From positions 58,357,775 to 58,421,774 of the forward strand of contig NC_086283.1 of NCBI RefSeq assembly GCF_021018805.1: a DNA stretch of 64,000 nt, written 5' to 3'. The DNA comes from Prinia subflava. Its lineage: Eukaryota; Chordata; Aves; Passeriformes; Cisticolidae. Below, one piece after another: positions 36,401 to 50,041 of this stretch. The stretch's first letter is position 1, and every line of letters begins with the position of its first letter. The position numbers and the translations under genes were made by a program. The notes beneath the pieces were generated by a model. That model was not told the DNA's origin. It was given only the letters and a program-made list of their open reading frames with translations, and did not search any database.

Positions 36401-39400
36401 TTCTGCTGGTAGAGAATTGCAGATCATTCTGTGCAGTGCTGTTGCAACAATTCCATCAGCACAGAAAAAAATTATTATAGGCTTAAAGTATGAATTAATT
36501 TTATTTCACAATTGCTTGGGTTTGATTTTTGGTGATGGTTTTCAAAATGTGCAGTCATTTCATGTACAATTACCTCGTGTCACTGGATGATTCCTCTGTC
36601 TGACCAAAATTTAAATCAACACTGTGCTGCACCAAATATATCTTTGACACAATGTACTGAGGATTGGTCCAGTAGCTTTTGAGTTTCATGAACTCATGAA
36701 CTTCAAAATTGAAGGTTGTACTGACAAAATTTTGAGGCCCTCTGGGGCACAGGTATGTGATTGCTGAGTAAACTGAAAACATGGGCCTGGATTAATTGAA
36801 CCGTAAGTAAAATTGTCTCTGACATTCTATCTTGGATGAAAAATGAATGTGTTAATATATTTTCTAAGGGCCTCTGCAGAGAGATGATAATTCCCAGCAG
36901 AGGCTGTGTATCTGTAGCAGACAGGCTGGGAACATATTGACATTTATGTGACTGTCCTTGCAAAAAGAAGACTTGAGAGAAATGCCACGTTCCGTTGCTG
37001 GAATGGCATGTTGCCCTAGCCAAGGATAGAGAATGAAGTAGTTACTTGCCAAGATGTACAGCTTTCAAGTTCCGTTTTATTTGATTTGAACAGTTCAGGA
37101 ACGTGCATGCAGTTGGACACACTAACTGAGAGCCTGCTGGATGACTCAGGTTTGCGCCTTTTGAGCAGTGCTGCTGCTGCTTTTGTGTTTGTGGGCTTGC
37201 ACTGTTGTGGTGTGAACAAGACAAGCAGGAATGCTCTCAGGTAGCAGTTCTGTCCACTTCATCTGAAAAGTCTTCTGGAAGGAATTGTACAAGGGAGTTG
37301 CAGTAGAGGCTGCAGAGGATTGGGGTTCTGGGTTTGGTACTAAGCTTTGATGCTGACCAGAGGACATACCAAGGGAGTGAATTGTTTCCCCATGATCTCA
37401 CTCTCACTGTTTATGGCTGGTTGTGCAAGCACTTCCTTCCACAGTGCTTCTTGTCACCAGGCAGGGAATTAGTACTGCCCTGTCAGGAGAATCTGATACA
37501 TCACATTGCAACTTGAATTTCATACTGAAATATTGGCACCTTTTGCGTCCGGGAGGTATGGAGAACCTCACAAAAAGCAAATGTGACAGCACGTAGCATG
37601 TCACCATCAGGAATAGACCCTACCCTTCTTCCCACCTTTGGAGCAGCAGAAAACTGGGTGCAATGGATTGAGTGAGCTCTGATAGGATTTGTCAGGTCTC
37701 CAGCCCACTAGCGGCACTTTCATCGACTCAGTGGCTTATTTGGATAGTCACACAGTCAAAGTGGATGCCAGCAGGTCACAAGCAAGCAGAAGGGGAAGAC
37801 TAAGCCTGGAAGAGGGGGCTTGGAATGGAAAAAGAAGAGAATTTATGTAGAGCTCTGCAGCAAGAAGGCTTCAGCCAATGCATCATGACCAGCTCAATGT
37901 GTTCATATAGTGTGAAATCCTATTTTTGAGTGCAAGAAGGCGAGTAGAGCAATGACATGAGACCCTAGCAAGTGTTATACGTAATGCTCAGCACTGTTCA
38001 GCTGGAAGTATGTAGCTGGTTAGGGCTGAATTTTTGGAATGTGGTGTGCATGCACATGACAAAAGGTTTTATAGTCCTCTATACTTGAAAGTCACGTATG
38101 CACTCACTGTAGTTTGGGCTCACAAAGGTCACAGTGGGGCTGATGTGCAAAGTATCCACTGGCTTCTGAAATCTCTTCAAAAACTTGAATTTCCTTTTTA
38201 CATTAATTCCAAACCTCTCAGCAGGTTCTGCAAGTGTGACCATGTTTTGGAGGTTTTTTGGGATTTATATGAGAGTTTCAAATTCAGTTCTGAGACATGG
38301 TGATTTCTTTCCATGTTGGATCTGTCACAAACAGATGTTATTCTATATAAGGTTCCCTAACAAGATGTTTGATGTGAATTTACTGTTCAGCACCAAGTGC
38401 ATTGAACAACACAATAAATATGACATGTTCTGAACAGGGAATCTCTGTTGTCCTGTTAGGTTTCTGTTTAGTTCTATTAAATCTTGAATGATGCAGAGCT
38501 TGAAAAACTGGCATGACTGGGAGAACCACAAGTCTGGTTTTGGTTGAGGAGTGGTTTTGGATGAGTGTTCTTAGGGCAGTGTTTAGGAAGATTCCTATAC
38601 TAGCAGACCTTTTGTGGGCTTTTCCTCCCAGATGAAATACTGCTGTGTCTGAAAAAATTAGGCAAGAAGTAATACTGACATTTCTCTGTTGTCAGTGAGT
38701 CTCTGCCATGCTCATGTGTAAGGAGGCAAAAAAACTCCCAAGTGTGGGCTTGAGTTGAAAGCAAGCTAATGTATCTGAGAAAAGAGTAGCTGCTAGAAAG
38801 GGAGGAGACATTTGGAGTTGGGGTTGCTTCGGAGGGCAAACAAGCACGACTTTGGAAACACACTCCTGACAGAATGCAGGGTAGGAACACTGCAGCATTA
38901 GGGTGCACTGGGTGTTGTGGCACACTGGTGTGTGTAATGCTGGAGAAGGGCTGGATGGGGCTACCTGTGAGCCCTGACACAACCTACTCCATAGGGGCCC
39001 TCACTGCTAATGCCTCTGGTGGAAGATTCCCTGCCTGGGAATGTCACCTTTTGCTGGCTCTCAGACACCACATTTCCTATTCTTAGGAGGCAACTTTGTG
39101 TCAGAAAACTGTTGTTAGTTAGAAAGTTTATAGATGAGTCAGAACTACCAAGAGTGCGGCATTTTTCCTAAGATGATCAAATGAAGAATTTCTCATGTTT
39201 ATGAGAGTTTCTTTCTTCCGTGTCATGGATTTTGACACAAGTTTTTCAATTCCAGCTTTATTTTCTTTGCATATGAGTTTGGAAGGAGTGTTTTAATCCT
39301 TTCATGCATATGATTTTTTAAAAAAACCCTGCAGAAGCTGTATATTGTGGGATATGTAGAATATTGCAAGGGCTGAATATATGCTTTATGTTACTTATTA

Positions 39401-42400
39401 TGTGTCACAATCCAGAGTGAAGTAATCTCTGAAATATTTTCCCTTTAATCTAGTGTCACAACACTGCATAGACACAAGGCTTGTGGACCTGCATCTCAGG
39501 TTTTAACTGAAGAGACAGAAGCAGAAGGAGCTCCAGTAGGTGTTGCCTGACACTGAGAAAGTGCACACTACTAACAGTGTAATGATGCAGGAGGGAGGCC
39601 ATAATTCAGCAGATCTTTGGGATGGGATAACAGTAGTGAAATTTAACCCAGGACTTTGTATATGTTGTGTTCTCATTCAAATGTAAGTTTTAAGAGCAAG
39701 CTTTTTGTAGTTGAAGTCTCATGCCTATGCTGTACAGAACTTCTTGAGGGTTTTTCATTCAAAAATGGAATTGAGTCACTTGGGAGTTGAGTCCCATTAG
39801 TCTGCAAGTACAGCATGTCAGAATTTACCTGGCTTGGTCAGGGTGACTATTTCAGCCACTTGAATTATTTTGCCCTGAATACCTATTGTTTTGTTTTTGT
39901 CACAGTTTTAGCAACTACTCACTAAGCAACTGCTGTTGTACAATAATTTTTGTTATTTTCAAAATTGGGTTTGGAGAAAGATGATTTACATCCCATTATA
40001 ACTTTACAATCTTTTGCACCAGAGCTTTTTGCTTTGTTGGTGAATGCTACAGACCAGATGTCAATATACTCTTTCATTTTTCCATACAGAGAGTTGCTGA
40101 TTGAGTTGCACTTTGGCTTTTTCACATAATTTCTGAAAAGCATTGCCCTGCCTAGCCCAGGAAAACTACCCAGTAATTCACTTTGAGGCCAAAGTGTAAC
40201 GTGCCCGTAAGATAAATCCTGACATCCTTTGTTCTTGTTTCTGTTCACTTCATCACACCCTAGAGCCTGCCTGCTTATCTTGGACCATTTTAATCTTGAC
40301 AGTCAGACTTGCATAATCACAGTGACTTTGCAAAAATTCTGAGCTCTTGGTAGATAGCTCTGCTTTTCTCAGGAATCTTTGAGCAAATGTTTATCCAGGA
40401 CACTTACATTGACAGTAAGTGTGTGTGACCATGTGCTGGAACTGCTGTGGGGAAAGTGACCTGCCATGGCCTTTAAAGAAATGACTTGACTATCTAGGGC
40501 TCTAAAGTGCTAAAGAAAACAGGTGGGGGTAGCTGTTGGAACAGTTGTCTGCCTTGTTCACAGAGATGATGAAGAAATTTCTGTTCAGTTGGTGTAAAAG
40601 GTTTGAGTTCAGAGATTCTCACAGCTTTTTTGCCCCATAAAATCTCCCAATACGTTTTTTTTTGTCCGTTCCAAGTGGTAGTGATGGAGTAGACCTTTAA
40701 TAAAGTTTCTGCTATCCAATTTGAGCTAGCATCCTTCTGCCTTCATATCTTGACTGCAGTTATATTTTGATGATATAACATTTTTAAATGTAAGCAGCAG
40801 GGGAATTTGAATAATAAAGGCATGTAGTACAGTGGACAAGTCTCAGGGCTAGACGAGGAAAATAAGCATCTTTTCTTCTGGGTTTGGATGCATTGAAATG
40901 GCTCAGAAATCTAAAGGTTAAAATGTTCCGTATTTTGCCATCGAAGGTTTACCTGATAGGAGATGTCTTGCAAATCAGTTGAATTTAGACAGCTACTTAA
41001 AATTCCTGAGAGGTCCTTGTTGGCATGCAACAGTCCTTTTCAAGAACAAAACAAAGAGAAAAACATAACAAAACCACCCAGATACTTTCTAACCTTTTGC
41101 TCACTAGTGCCAAACACTCAGCAGAGTCCTGATTGCGTTGGCAGCAGATGGATTTTCCTGGGTCTGAAAATCAAAATATTTGAGATTTTTTTTCGCAAAG
41201 ACAGCTTAGTGTATTGGCTGAATTGGGACAACTGATCATGTCCTAATGTGGACAGCCAGGGAGGTGAGTGGAGGTGCCATCTGGCAGTGGATCCAGGTGA
41301 CTCATTCCAAGAATATCATCTCAGGAGGTTCTTACTGCACAGCTGGTGGCTTGTAAATTCCCATCCAGCCTTGGGACATGCTATTTTTTCTGTGTGGATG
41401 AGCTCACATGTACTACAAAGAACATAGATTAAGGCCTGTGTCTCACTATTGGAAAATTTTGTCAGCTATTCCTCTTGGAAAGATTTTGCATTGAGAACTT
41501 CCAGCTTTTGATCTTCTTGAAACCATCTAGGGACCATTCCAGCAGTTCTTGTTTGAAGTTTTTTGCTGCAAGTTTAACAATGCATAACAACATAGAAATA
41601 TAATGTGAATTCTCCCGTTCACCCCTGTACCTGTAGAAAGGTCACCTGGTGCTCTGCTGTGCTCCTTTGGGAAGACAGAACTTTCTTTTAAAGATGCTTC
41701 TAGTTGGCTACAACATAAACACTGGTTCAAAATTGTTGTTCTGTTTAGAACAGCAGCTAAAGTCCTGGCCTGATTGTTCTATTGAGTGGAAAAATGTTTT
41801 GTCAGTGCTGAATGTTTTATACGGAACATGCTTTTCTAGCTGGGAGGACTTCAAGAAAATCCAAAGATCTTGTTGTGTGGTTAGCAGAAGACATATGATA
41901 ACTATCTGGGCCTGTTCATGGCGTTGCAAGGTTAGGCTGTTTACTCTACTAACCTTATAGTCTTGATTTGTTCACACTTACAGGAATCCTGCAAGTAATG
42001 TACATCAGTTTTGCAGAAACAGGGGGAAGCATTCCAGCCAATTAAAAATACATGTTCTGAATTATTCCATTCCACCAGAGAAAAGGTGTACAAGCGCTGG
42101 TGAGAATATGTTCAGTATTCTAAATTTCTAAGGCATGTTACTTCTGGAAGCAATCTTCCAAACTTCCTAAGCTACACATGGCCAGTAGTAGAGAGGACAA
42201 ATAAAAAAAATAATGAAGGCAAGTAGGGACTTGTAAGAATTTTTCTTTCGTCTAGTAGCACTCCAAAGGCCATCTATGAGCACTGAATGAAAAAACATGG
42301 CCAATAAATCCCAGGGTATTACTGCCAAGTTTGTTTAGTTTCTGTAATTGTGGGTCAGGAAGACAAAAAGTGCCTCTAAATGTTTGAGATGAAGCTGTGA

Positions 42401-43582
42401 AAGACAGACAGTCTTCAGCAGTTTTACTAGCTGACTCCTTACAGTCACAAATGCAGTGAGGTGTCATCATTTCTACATTTTTTTGTGTGACTTCCACAGT
42501 TGGAAAGCCAAACTGTTTCCTTTCTAAGTGAATTTTCCTGTGTAAAGTGTGAAAAAGTAAGCCTGTTTTATTAACCTCACTATTTTAGTTTTGTTTCAAC
42601 TACATTTAAGACTATCCAGAGGAAAGGGCGGGGGAGAAAGTGGATCAAAGCAGCTATTTCAGTGGAAGACTATCTAAAATAAACAGACAAACAAACAAAT
42701 GCTAACTAAAACATCAGTTGCAGATGCTGAATTTTAAAAATATAGCTAGTCTCAGCCCAGGAAACCCTAGTTTCAGTTTTTTTGCTTTTCAGCTTGGTTT
42801 TTCTTTAATGCAATCTTGAGATGGTTCTGTTAAGTGTCTTGTGAAGTAAGTATTGAGCAAAAAAGAGAAATGATTGCTACTAGTGTATTGGTTAGACAGT
42901 TCTGTAAATTGGAAAGTGAATATATTCTAAGAGAAATCAGGATTAAATTAGTATTTCCTTTTGGTCATTGTTCCAAATGATTTTGAAGCTGGACACTGGT
43001 AACTGAAAAAATGCTGAGTAGGAGATAGGTAGGAATTCTAAATGTAGTAGATTGAAAATAGAGGGAGATTTTTTTTGCCTTCAACTTTGCTTCAGGACTG
43101 TAGAAACCTGAAATTATACAAAGGGCTTGTCCCTAGTTCTGTTTCTTAAAGTAAAAACATTTCTGGTGAAGATTTGATATGTGAAGGTTTTGGAAACAAA
43201 CTTCGCCAACATTTACAAAGTCTTTAACAAAGATGGAATTAAAAAAAAAAAAGTTTATTCCTTATCTAGCAATGTACAAATATGGATCACCAGCTCAAGG
43301 ATTTTCTATACGAGAATGTGTTTTGTGAAGTCTTAGGACATTCCTGCAGGACAGGGAGGAATCCCAACAAGCTCAGATGGAGAGTTCTCAGGACAAGCGC
43401 AGCCCCAGGTTCACAACCACATAATTACCCTATAGAAAGATGGGAGCAAGTTCCAGAAAGGTCTTGGAGGTGTCCAGACGTGAATTACAAGCCATCCTGA
43501 GAAATGAGAACAACCTCTACCACTGCTGGTCTTACTCTACATTCAGCACATAATGGGGTGTTTATTTCTGCTGCAGTCAGTC

Positions 43583-43699
43583 AAAATGTAAAAATTACAT
43601 TTTATGCTGTAAATCAATGTAAATTACTCAGACAAAAGGCTATGTTTTAGTGCAGTCAATTACAAGTAAATGTAATACTTTTGTGTACTGTAAGTACAC
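43583..43699. repeat. Cluster of short perfect inverted repeats
   Basis: AAAATGTAA and TTACATTTT form a perfect 9-bp inverted repeat with a 3-base spacer at 43583-43603. At 43683-43699 GTGTACT and AGTACAC form a perfect 7-bp inverted repeat, also with a 3-base spacer. The segment between is rich in TGTAAAT/TGTAAT words. No gene or mobile element is recognisable. Confidence 0.7.
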
Positions 43700-44859
43700 T
43701 TCTTCCAGCAGTGCTGTAAGTACTGTTCCTTTGATTCAACATTATCAACCAGCCTTCTGCAATAAGAAGAGAATGAAAAATTCATTAATTGCTTCTAAAA
43801 CCTTGTTTTTATAGCTCCTAGTTGAAAAAGGGTTGGTTTGTGCATTCCCATTTAAGTTCCAGATAACAACTGAAAACTTTCAGTGTCTTCTGTTTGGTCC
43901 TGGTAAAACACACTGCAAGAATTTGGCATAAGTGTTAGTGTGAGTTGTCAGCAGAAACAGATCAAATCCCTCACTGCCTTTACCTGGGTCAGCATAATTT
44001 TGTCTGACTTGAGGCAAGCTGCATGTCCTCTAAGTGACTTGGATGATCCTGCTAGGGAGCAAAAGTGCTCCCTCTACTTGCAGTGCTGGCTTTGAGGGAA
44101 AAACCCCAAAATATAAATAACACAAAGCCCAGGGGAAATGTGTAACTCATTAGTAACCTACAGTAGTTTCCATTTCCTTTTGTTTCATTGACTTCTACTG
44201 TTTTGTCTCTTGTCTGCTGGGTGGGTCCCTCATATAACTTGTCTCTGTCAGTGGCTTCAATCCAATCTTTCTCACAGAAGTGGTCCAAGTTTGAGAATTT
44301 GCCTCATTTTTTTCTCTTTTTTCACTAAAGCAACAGCTCTGAAAGTGACTTAGACTGCCCTGAAGGCTGCAGATGGTGGGTTAAACCTCCTTTTGCCATT
44401 TTTGGCCCAGGCCAAAATCAGACTTCTCCTGCCTGTGTGTGCAGGAGCATCTCAGGGTAGGTGGGTTCAGGCTTCCAGGCTCTGGCATTGCCAGTCCCAG
44501 CTTTCTGTTGAAGGCTCAACAGACTTCTAAGGAGCTGCATCACACTGGAGCAAGAAATCCTGCTTTCTTCTCAACACTTGGCCTCCTGGATCATTACCAT
44601 GACAAAGGAGGATTATTGACTTTGATAGTCATGATGCTTTTGATTTAAGGCCTGCTTTGATTTGGGGCAATAGTGTTCATTGGCCCAGAGAAGCAATGGT
44701 CTCCTCCAGGTGAAGAGCAAGGAGAGAAACATGCTTTTGAGAAGGAGGAGAAAAAGAGAAAGAATTGGCTGAAGAAGCTGAATGGAAGCTGTAATGGATG
44801 CAGTTAGTCTCTGGGAAGGACCCAAAAGCAGCCTATGATTCCTTAAGACAATTAAAAGC

Positions 44860-45330
44860 AAATTGTCCGGCTGAGCGATCCCGGAGCAAGGAAGATGCTC
44901 CCCAGACTATAATTCAAGGGGCTGAATGGCCCTCAAAAACTGAGAGCAGAAAGAAAAAAACCCCGAAGATGAGGCAAATGATGGAACAGATGTGAGCGCT
45001 TTTGTTGGGAGGACTTGGAGGCTAGCAGGATGGCGATAGGCTAATTTGAGGCGAATAATGCCAGATTCCTTTCATATGCAGAATAGCGCTTTGATCCAAT
45101 GTGGATGAAAGTACTGAAAAGTGGAGAGGATGGCAGGGGGTCTTTTGTCTTTGACAAAAAAGGCATCTGCCAGGCTCTAACTCCCTTTTCCCCATCCCCT
45201 TAGCCTAGCAGGCCGCTCCAACAATGCTAGCAAAAGGGACAAGTGTCTCCTGACAGCTGAAGAAATCTCCGGGAGGAGAATGAGGTTTGCAGCAATATGT
45301 ATCCTAGAGAGCTTAATCGATTTTTTCCAC
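44860..45330. promoter_or_regulatory. Candidate intronic enhancer (CpG-retaining, site-dense)
   Basis: This block of about 470 bp keeps roughly eleven CpG dinucleotides, while its surroundings are nearly CpG-free, and contains no repeat. Candidate transcription-factor sites are a TCF/LEF-type CTTTGATC at 45089-45096, a SOX-type AACAATG at 45220-45226, a TALE/E-box composite TGACAGCTG at 45251-45259, and further out a forkhead-type GTAAACA at 45812-45818. Open frames here lack domains. The enhancer role is inferred from composition and motif density only. Confidence 0.35.
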
Positions 45331-48300
45331 AGTACAAAAAGGGAGAGGGTTGGGGGAAAACAGAGATCACAGTGAAAATGGGAGGTGAAAGATAAAAAAT
45401 CCCTTTCTAATAAACTTGTTACTTTTGTTCTCCGAATACATCTTTTCAGAAGATGCTTTGATGCTAGTATGAATACACTTAATGGAGCAGAGTAGGATAG
45501 AATTGCTGGAAGGGGTGTGTGAAATAAGGAAGAATAGTTTTGCAAGGAGGATGAATGTAGAGTGATTTTTGTGGATTCCAATAGGAAAGATCTTGGAAAC
45601 AGAAAATAGTGTAATGCAAGCAATACCTGCAGGACAGATGCACACTTTCTGTACCACCTGCTAGAGGAGCTCAGATCTACCCAAATTCTTGGGTTTGATT
45701 TCTAAGCAAAATTGAAAATTTCTTTTTAACCTTTCCATATTTGCTGTTTTCTTAGCTGCTTGGAATTATTAGGAGTGAAAGGACTGCAGGATCGAATGGG
45801 GATTTCGGAAGGTAAACAATATTTGTGTCTAGCAAATACAGCAGTTTCAGACCAGCTGCTGATCTGCTCCCTGCTTCTCATGCACTGTTGACTTTCTTCA
45901 GCTTTTCACATCTGGCAAACAAAACTGAGATCCAATTTGCGGAATTTGATGGCTGTGGTCTTCTTTAAGCATCACTTTGCACCTAGTCTGATGTTTTCTT
46001 TGAGAAGTAATGACAGATAATGAGTTATCAACTTCTGAGCAAGACCCATCTCAGTAAATTAAATCCTTTAAGAACAGCAGGTTCAGGAATCTTCCCTTTT
46101 CTTGAGACCCTGACAATGTTTATCCTTTACTATTTACTGAAGATAACCTTCTCACCAGGGCAGAGCTTTAAGCAACATCTGATATCGCAAAAACTTCCTG
46201 CCCCTTTATCCCCACATTCCCTTCTCTTTCTACTGAGGAGTTTAAATTCCCCCAAGAAGGTAGGAGTGATAGAGGAACTGAGAGGAACTATCCCATTGCT
46301 TTGAGAGGCTGTACACTCAGGCTGATGGCAAATTGTAATCCTGTGTAATTCTTCAGTAGGTGTGCCATCATCCCTCCTGCAGTAGATGCCAGTGTGCTCT
46401 CCAGACCAGCTGATGTGGAGAGTGGCTTTGACAATAGAATTTCCTGTACTCCACCTGTGCAAAGTCTGGTGCATGAATTACTGTAACTCATTAGGGAGGG
46501 CTAATTTTCAAGGACATTGATGGTCTCTTGATTTCTACCTCTTTGTTGTATCTCGACTTTCCCTGCTTCTGGTGCAGAAGACTTGAGCTGCTGCTGCCGT
46601 CCTCAAAGGAGCGGAGACCACCTCTGTCCCTCACAGCACCAAGGTGGAGGCCCACTCTCTAGATGGGGGACTTCAGGTGGTTCTTGAGTGAATTCTCCCT
46701 CATCTCCTCTGTGCAGTGATAGGATGCAGGTCTGAGTGGGGAAGGATGTTTCTTGTGGGGAAGTCCGAGCTGTCAGGGAACAGTCTGTAGTCCTCCATGA
46801 CAAAGAAAACCAGCCAGTGCATTGCTACACAAACCACCAACATGGCCATGGAGTCCAAGGCAGGCTGCTGGATGCTCTGTCCCCAGGCAGTTGTGGTTAG
46901 GATGGGATGTAGGAGTCTTGAGCAGTGAGCTGGGACACTTAGTTGTTCAAGATGAAACATGAATAGCCTCATTGTAAAGTGTCTTTTGTGCTTTCCCATT
47001 TGGGCATGCAAGCCCTTCAGCTGCTGCCATCCTCAAATTTCTTCCTATGTCCAGAATCAACTCTCACACCTCCAGCCAGGAAGGTGTACTCTTAGCAAGG
47101 GCCACAGAGCTGCCAAAGCTGGGGCAGCTTTTTGTCATACCAGCAGTAAGATTAGAGATACGGAGGAAACGGGGGAGAGTTGTTCTATTCCTGTGAAATC
47201 TGTGCAGTGATCCTCTATCACTACTGTCATTGAAATTTATGCTGTGCTTTTGGGGCAGATTTGTGTAGCTCTTTGCAGTTTACTGTGTACTCACAGGAAG
47301 GAGTGTGTGGCTTGGCCTGGCTGCTGCACTCCAGTCCCAATCTGTTTGAAGGCAAGTCTCAATGTATTTCACCTGAAGCACCTTGCAAGGGGAGGGAAGA
47401 AGTCTGTATGGACCTGAGGGTAGCATGCAGAGCAAGTGACAGCAGGAGTACAGGCTGCAGGGGTACAGCAGAGAGAGGAAGATTGTCTTTTTTCTCACGT
47501 CTCACCCAGCAGGCTGGTGTTTTCTCCCCAGAAGCCAGTTACCCTCTGCTGGTTTGTGCTTGGATGAAAATCAAACAGTAAAGATTGCAAAGCCTCTTTG
47601 ATGTGCTTAGTCTACATTGAGGCAGAGCTACCTGACCAGCTCAGGAGGCTGTTACTCTTCCTGACTGCTGTCTGAACAGGGACTGTCTGGTCATTGTTTC
47701 AAAGTCTGGAAAAGGACATACTGCTTTAATGATAAATAATCAAGCAGATGGTGTCCAATAGCTTAAAAATAGGCCATTCCCATGGAAGTGCTTTCAGCTG
47801 GGCTGGCTGATTGTACATACATTTTCCTGGCATGACCTAGCAGTCATGGCTGTAGAAATCCCATATTTCCAGCATGGATTTGGCTTGTCTCTCGGTGAAT
47901 GTTGTCTGGTCATTAGCATCCACTAGGAGTTCTCTGAAGTCAAACAAATGGAAAATGATGACTTTGGAGTGTGATAAACCCCAGCCCGCATGCAAACCTT
48001 TGTTGAGACATAAAGTGGTTTCAATTTGTTTTTTTCTATTTAATGTAAAATCTAACAGAGGTCCTTTGCAAGATAGCCACTGCTTAGTTTGATGTAACTT
48101 GCCTGAGTGTCTGCATGGAGTTACCATTTTAGTTGAGTGCAGTTTGTACCAACAAAGTGAATTTACAAACATGAGATGTGAGTGAATGTTGCTATTCACC
48201 CTCCCAGAATTAAAGCTATGTTATGTGCTTTTGTGCTGGGTTACATACCCAGTGATTTGGATCCAAAGAGGTAAGTCTAGGTGTAGTGGGGACAGCATGA

Positions 48301-49894
48301 TTTCAAGTCTGGTGGAATGTGTACCTTTCTGTAGAAGACAGATGGTTGTGCTGGGGGAGGGAAGTTGCACCTGTTTCCACATCTGCTCAGTAATCCCAAA
48401 ATTTGGTTCACATAGTCTCAGCACATTGAGTATGCTTACTCATGTGTGAGTTTCATAGTACTGGCAAATACTTTCAGGTCCAGGGTGCCTTTGATGGTGT
48501 TTGAGGCAAATGTCCAGGAGGAGTTAATTACACAGAGAGTAACCAGAGCTTAGAAAATAACACTCACATGAATAATTTTTGAAAAAATTAAAAGCAGTAT
48601 ATCTAAGCTTACTTCCTTTGAAAACAAAATAATAAACCAGTAGGTAGTTGGAAAGCTTGTTACAGTTGTCCAGTTTTAGTGTGAAAACCACAAGTGGTAG
48701 CATGAGTACAAGCATGAGGAGATGTGCTCAGAAGGGATGGTAGTGTTTTACTTGCCAGGTGCTGACAGAGGACTGCTGCTTGCCCAGGGGACTACACAGA
48801 TCCATGCCTCATCAGAGGTGCCCACAGGCATCCCATGTTCAGCCTGGGGAGTTTCTACCCCAGGTCTTTCCTTGGCTTCCTGCATTTCTGGGGGTTAGTG
48901 GCCGCTGTCTGCAGTGGCTGGAGCAGCTAACCGGAGGTGCAGAGATGCTGCGTCTGTTTGGCTTCAGAGACAAGTGTTGGTCCAAAGTGCTCTCTTGTCC
49001 CTTTCCAGCGGCTGCCATCCTCATGGGCTGTGCATTGCCCGAGGCAGGGCACAGTTCCATCAATCAAAGCCAGTGTCTGGGTCAGGCCCTGAGGCCACTG
49101 CCTTGGGAGAGCCCTGCTGTGCTGGAGGTGGGGAGGCAGCCACATCTGGAGGCTGGTCTTCTCTGATCTTCTCTCTTTATGGGCAACAGAAGGGTCCCTG
49201 TGGGTAGGAGCTGTGGCAGCCAGATAGTTTTCCTTGAGGCAAAGGGAAAGGCTGAGGAGGAAGAAATGCTGGCAGCACCCTGCCTGCAGAGGCAATCAGC
49301 TGTGAGAGTCAAAGTGCTGAGCAGCTGCAGGGAGAGCAGCTTCCCACATGCCCCAGCAGCCACCACTCTTCCCTGGCCTGCTCCAGAGAGCCTTTCCTAC
49401 TCGAAATAGATGCACTGTCTGAGAGGAGACACAAAGCAGGAAACAACAGCCTGTAACCATTCTTGCAGATGAGGAAGGAAAGGCAAACAAGGAGAAGCCA
49501 TGCCTAATTTAGGTAGGTGGCTGAGGAGCTACGGGATATGAGCCTGTCACCTTTCAGGCCCTGGGGCTCTGTGGTGGTCAGGCAAACTAACTAAGGGAGC
49601 AAGATTGCCCCTGCTTCAGCCTGCCCCTTGGTGTCACCTATGTTAATCAAGTCACAGGCAAAACCCCATTCAGTTAAATGTGGTGAGTCCATTCCCTCTG
49701 AGCAGCCAGGATCCAAGGTGTGAGTACCTGTGGAGCTGTAGGAGGCATGGTTTGGTGATGTCTAGACTGGCAGGCTCAGAGCAGGAGCAGCTTCAGAGAG
49801 CTATCAGCAGGTGGCTGTGTGTCTGGGACCTCATGGGATGAAAAGAGAACTTACCAGGAACTCTGTCTTTTCCTCCCTTCTCCCCCTCCCTCAG

Positions 49895-50041
49895 GTGGTC
49901 TTTGCTTTGAATCAGACTCTCTTGCAGCAGGAGAGCCTCCGAGCAGGCAGTTTCCAGATCCCCTATACGACAGAAGACCTTATCAAGCATTACAGCTGTG
50001 GGGACCTCAGCTCCATCATCTTCAACCATGACACTTCTCAA
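49895..50041 (+). CDS. TRABD2A: TIKI-family Wnt metalloprotease (TRABD2A), internal exon of 49 codons
   Basis: This exon encodes 49 residues from [18 protein letters not shown] to NHDTSQ and continues the TraB domain begun at 7330-7890. Joining it after the upstream NFSQ residues gives the family-typical order without a frame change. It carries an N-glycosylation sequon NQT (residues 6-8), a cysteine in HYSCGD (residue 35) and the conserved [10 protein letters not shown] segment. The acceptor is a long pyrimidine tract ending in CTCAG at 49894, with a possible branch site CTTAC at 49850-49854. The donor is GTGAGT at 50042. Both boundaries are phase 0. The frame runs on past the donor for 27 codons to a stop ending at 50125, which is intron. 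Confidence 0.94.

Larger units (their letters stand above)
7891..49894 (+). other. TRABD2A: 42.0 kb intron of the TIKI gene
   Basis: This intron is bounded by GTGAGG at 7891 and by a long C/T tract ending in TCAG at 49894, both in phase 0. It contains the CR1 fragments, SINE, LTR and low-complexity tracts listed separately. The unlisted stretches, chiefly 7.9-10.1, 10.9-15.6, 15.9-17.8, 18.0-22.6, 22.7-31.3, 33.5-43.6 and 45.3-49.9 kb, are ordinary A/T-leaning, CpG-poor sequence. They hold only short overlapping open frames on both strands, and I recognise no gene, RNA gene or further mobile element in them. Many frames of 60-110 codons occur here as expected by chance. Confidence 0.85.

Noticed and set aside
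48927..49295. A transposase or nuclease remnant suggested by a short LALIDGT reading on the minus strand
   Set aside because: The similarity is a few residues only, with no surrounding catalytic pattern.
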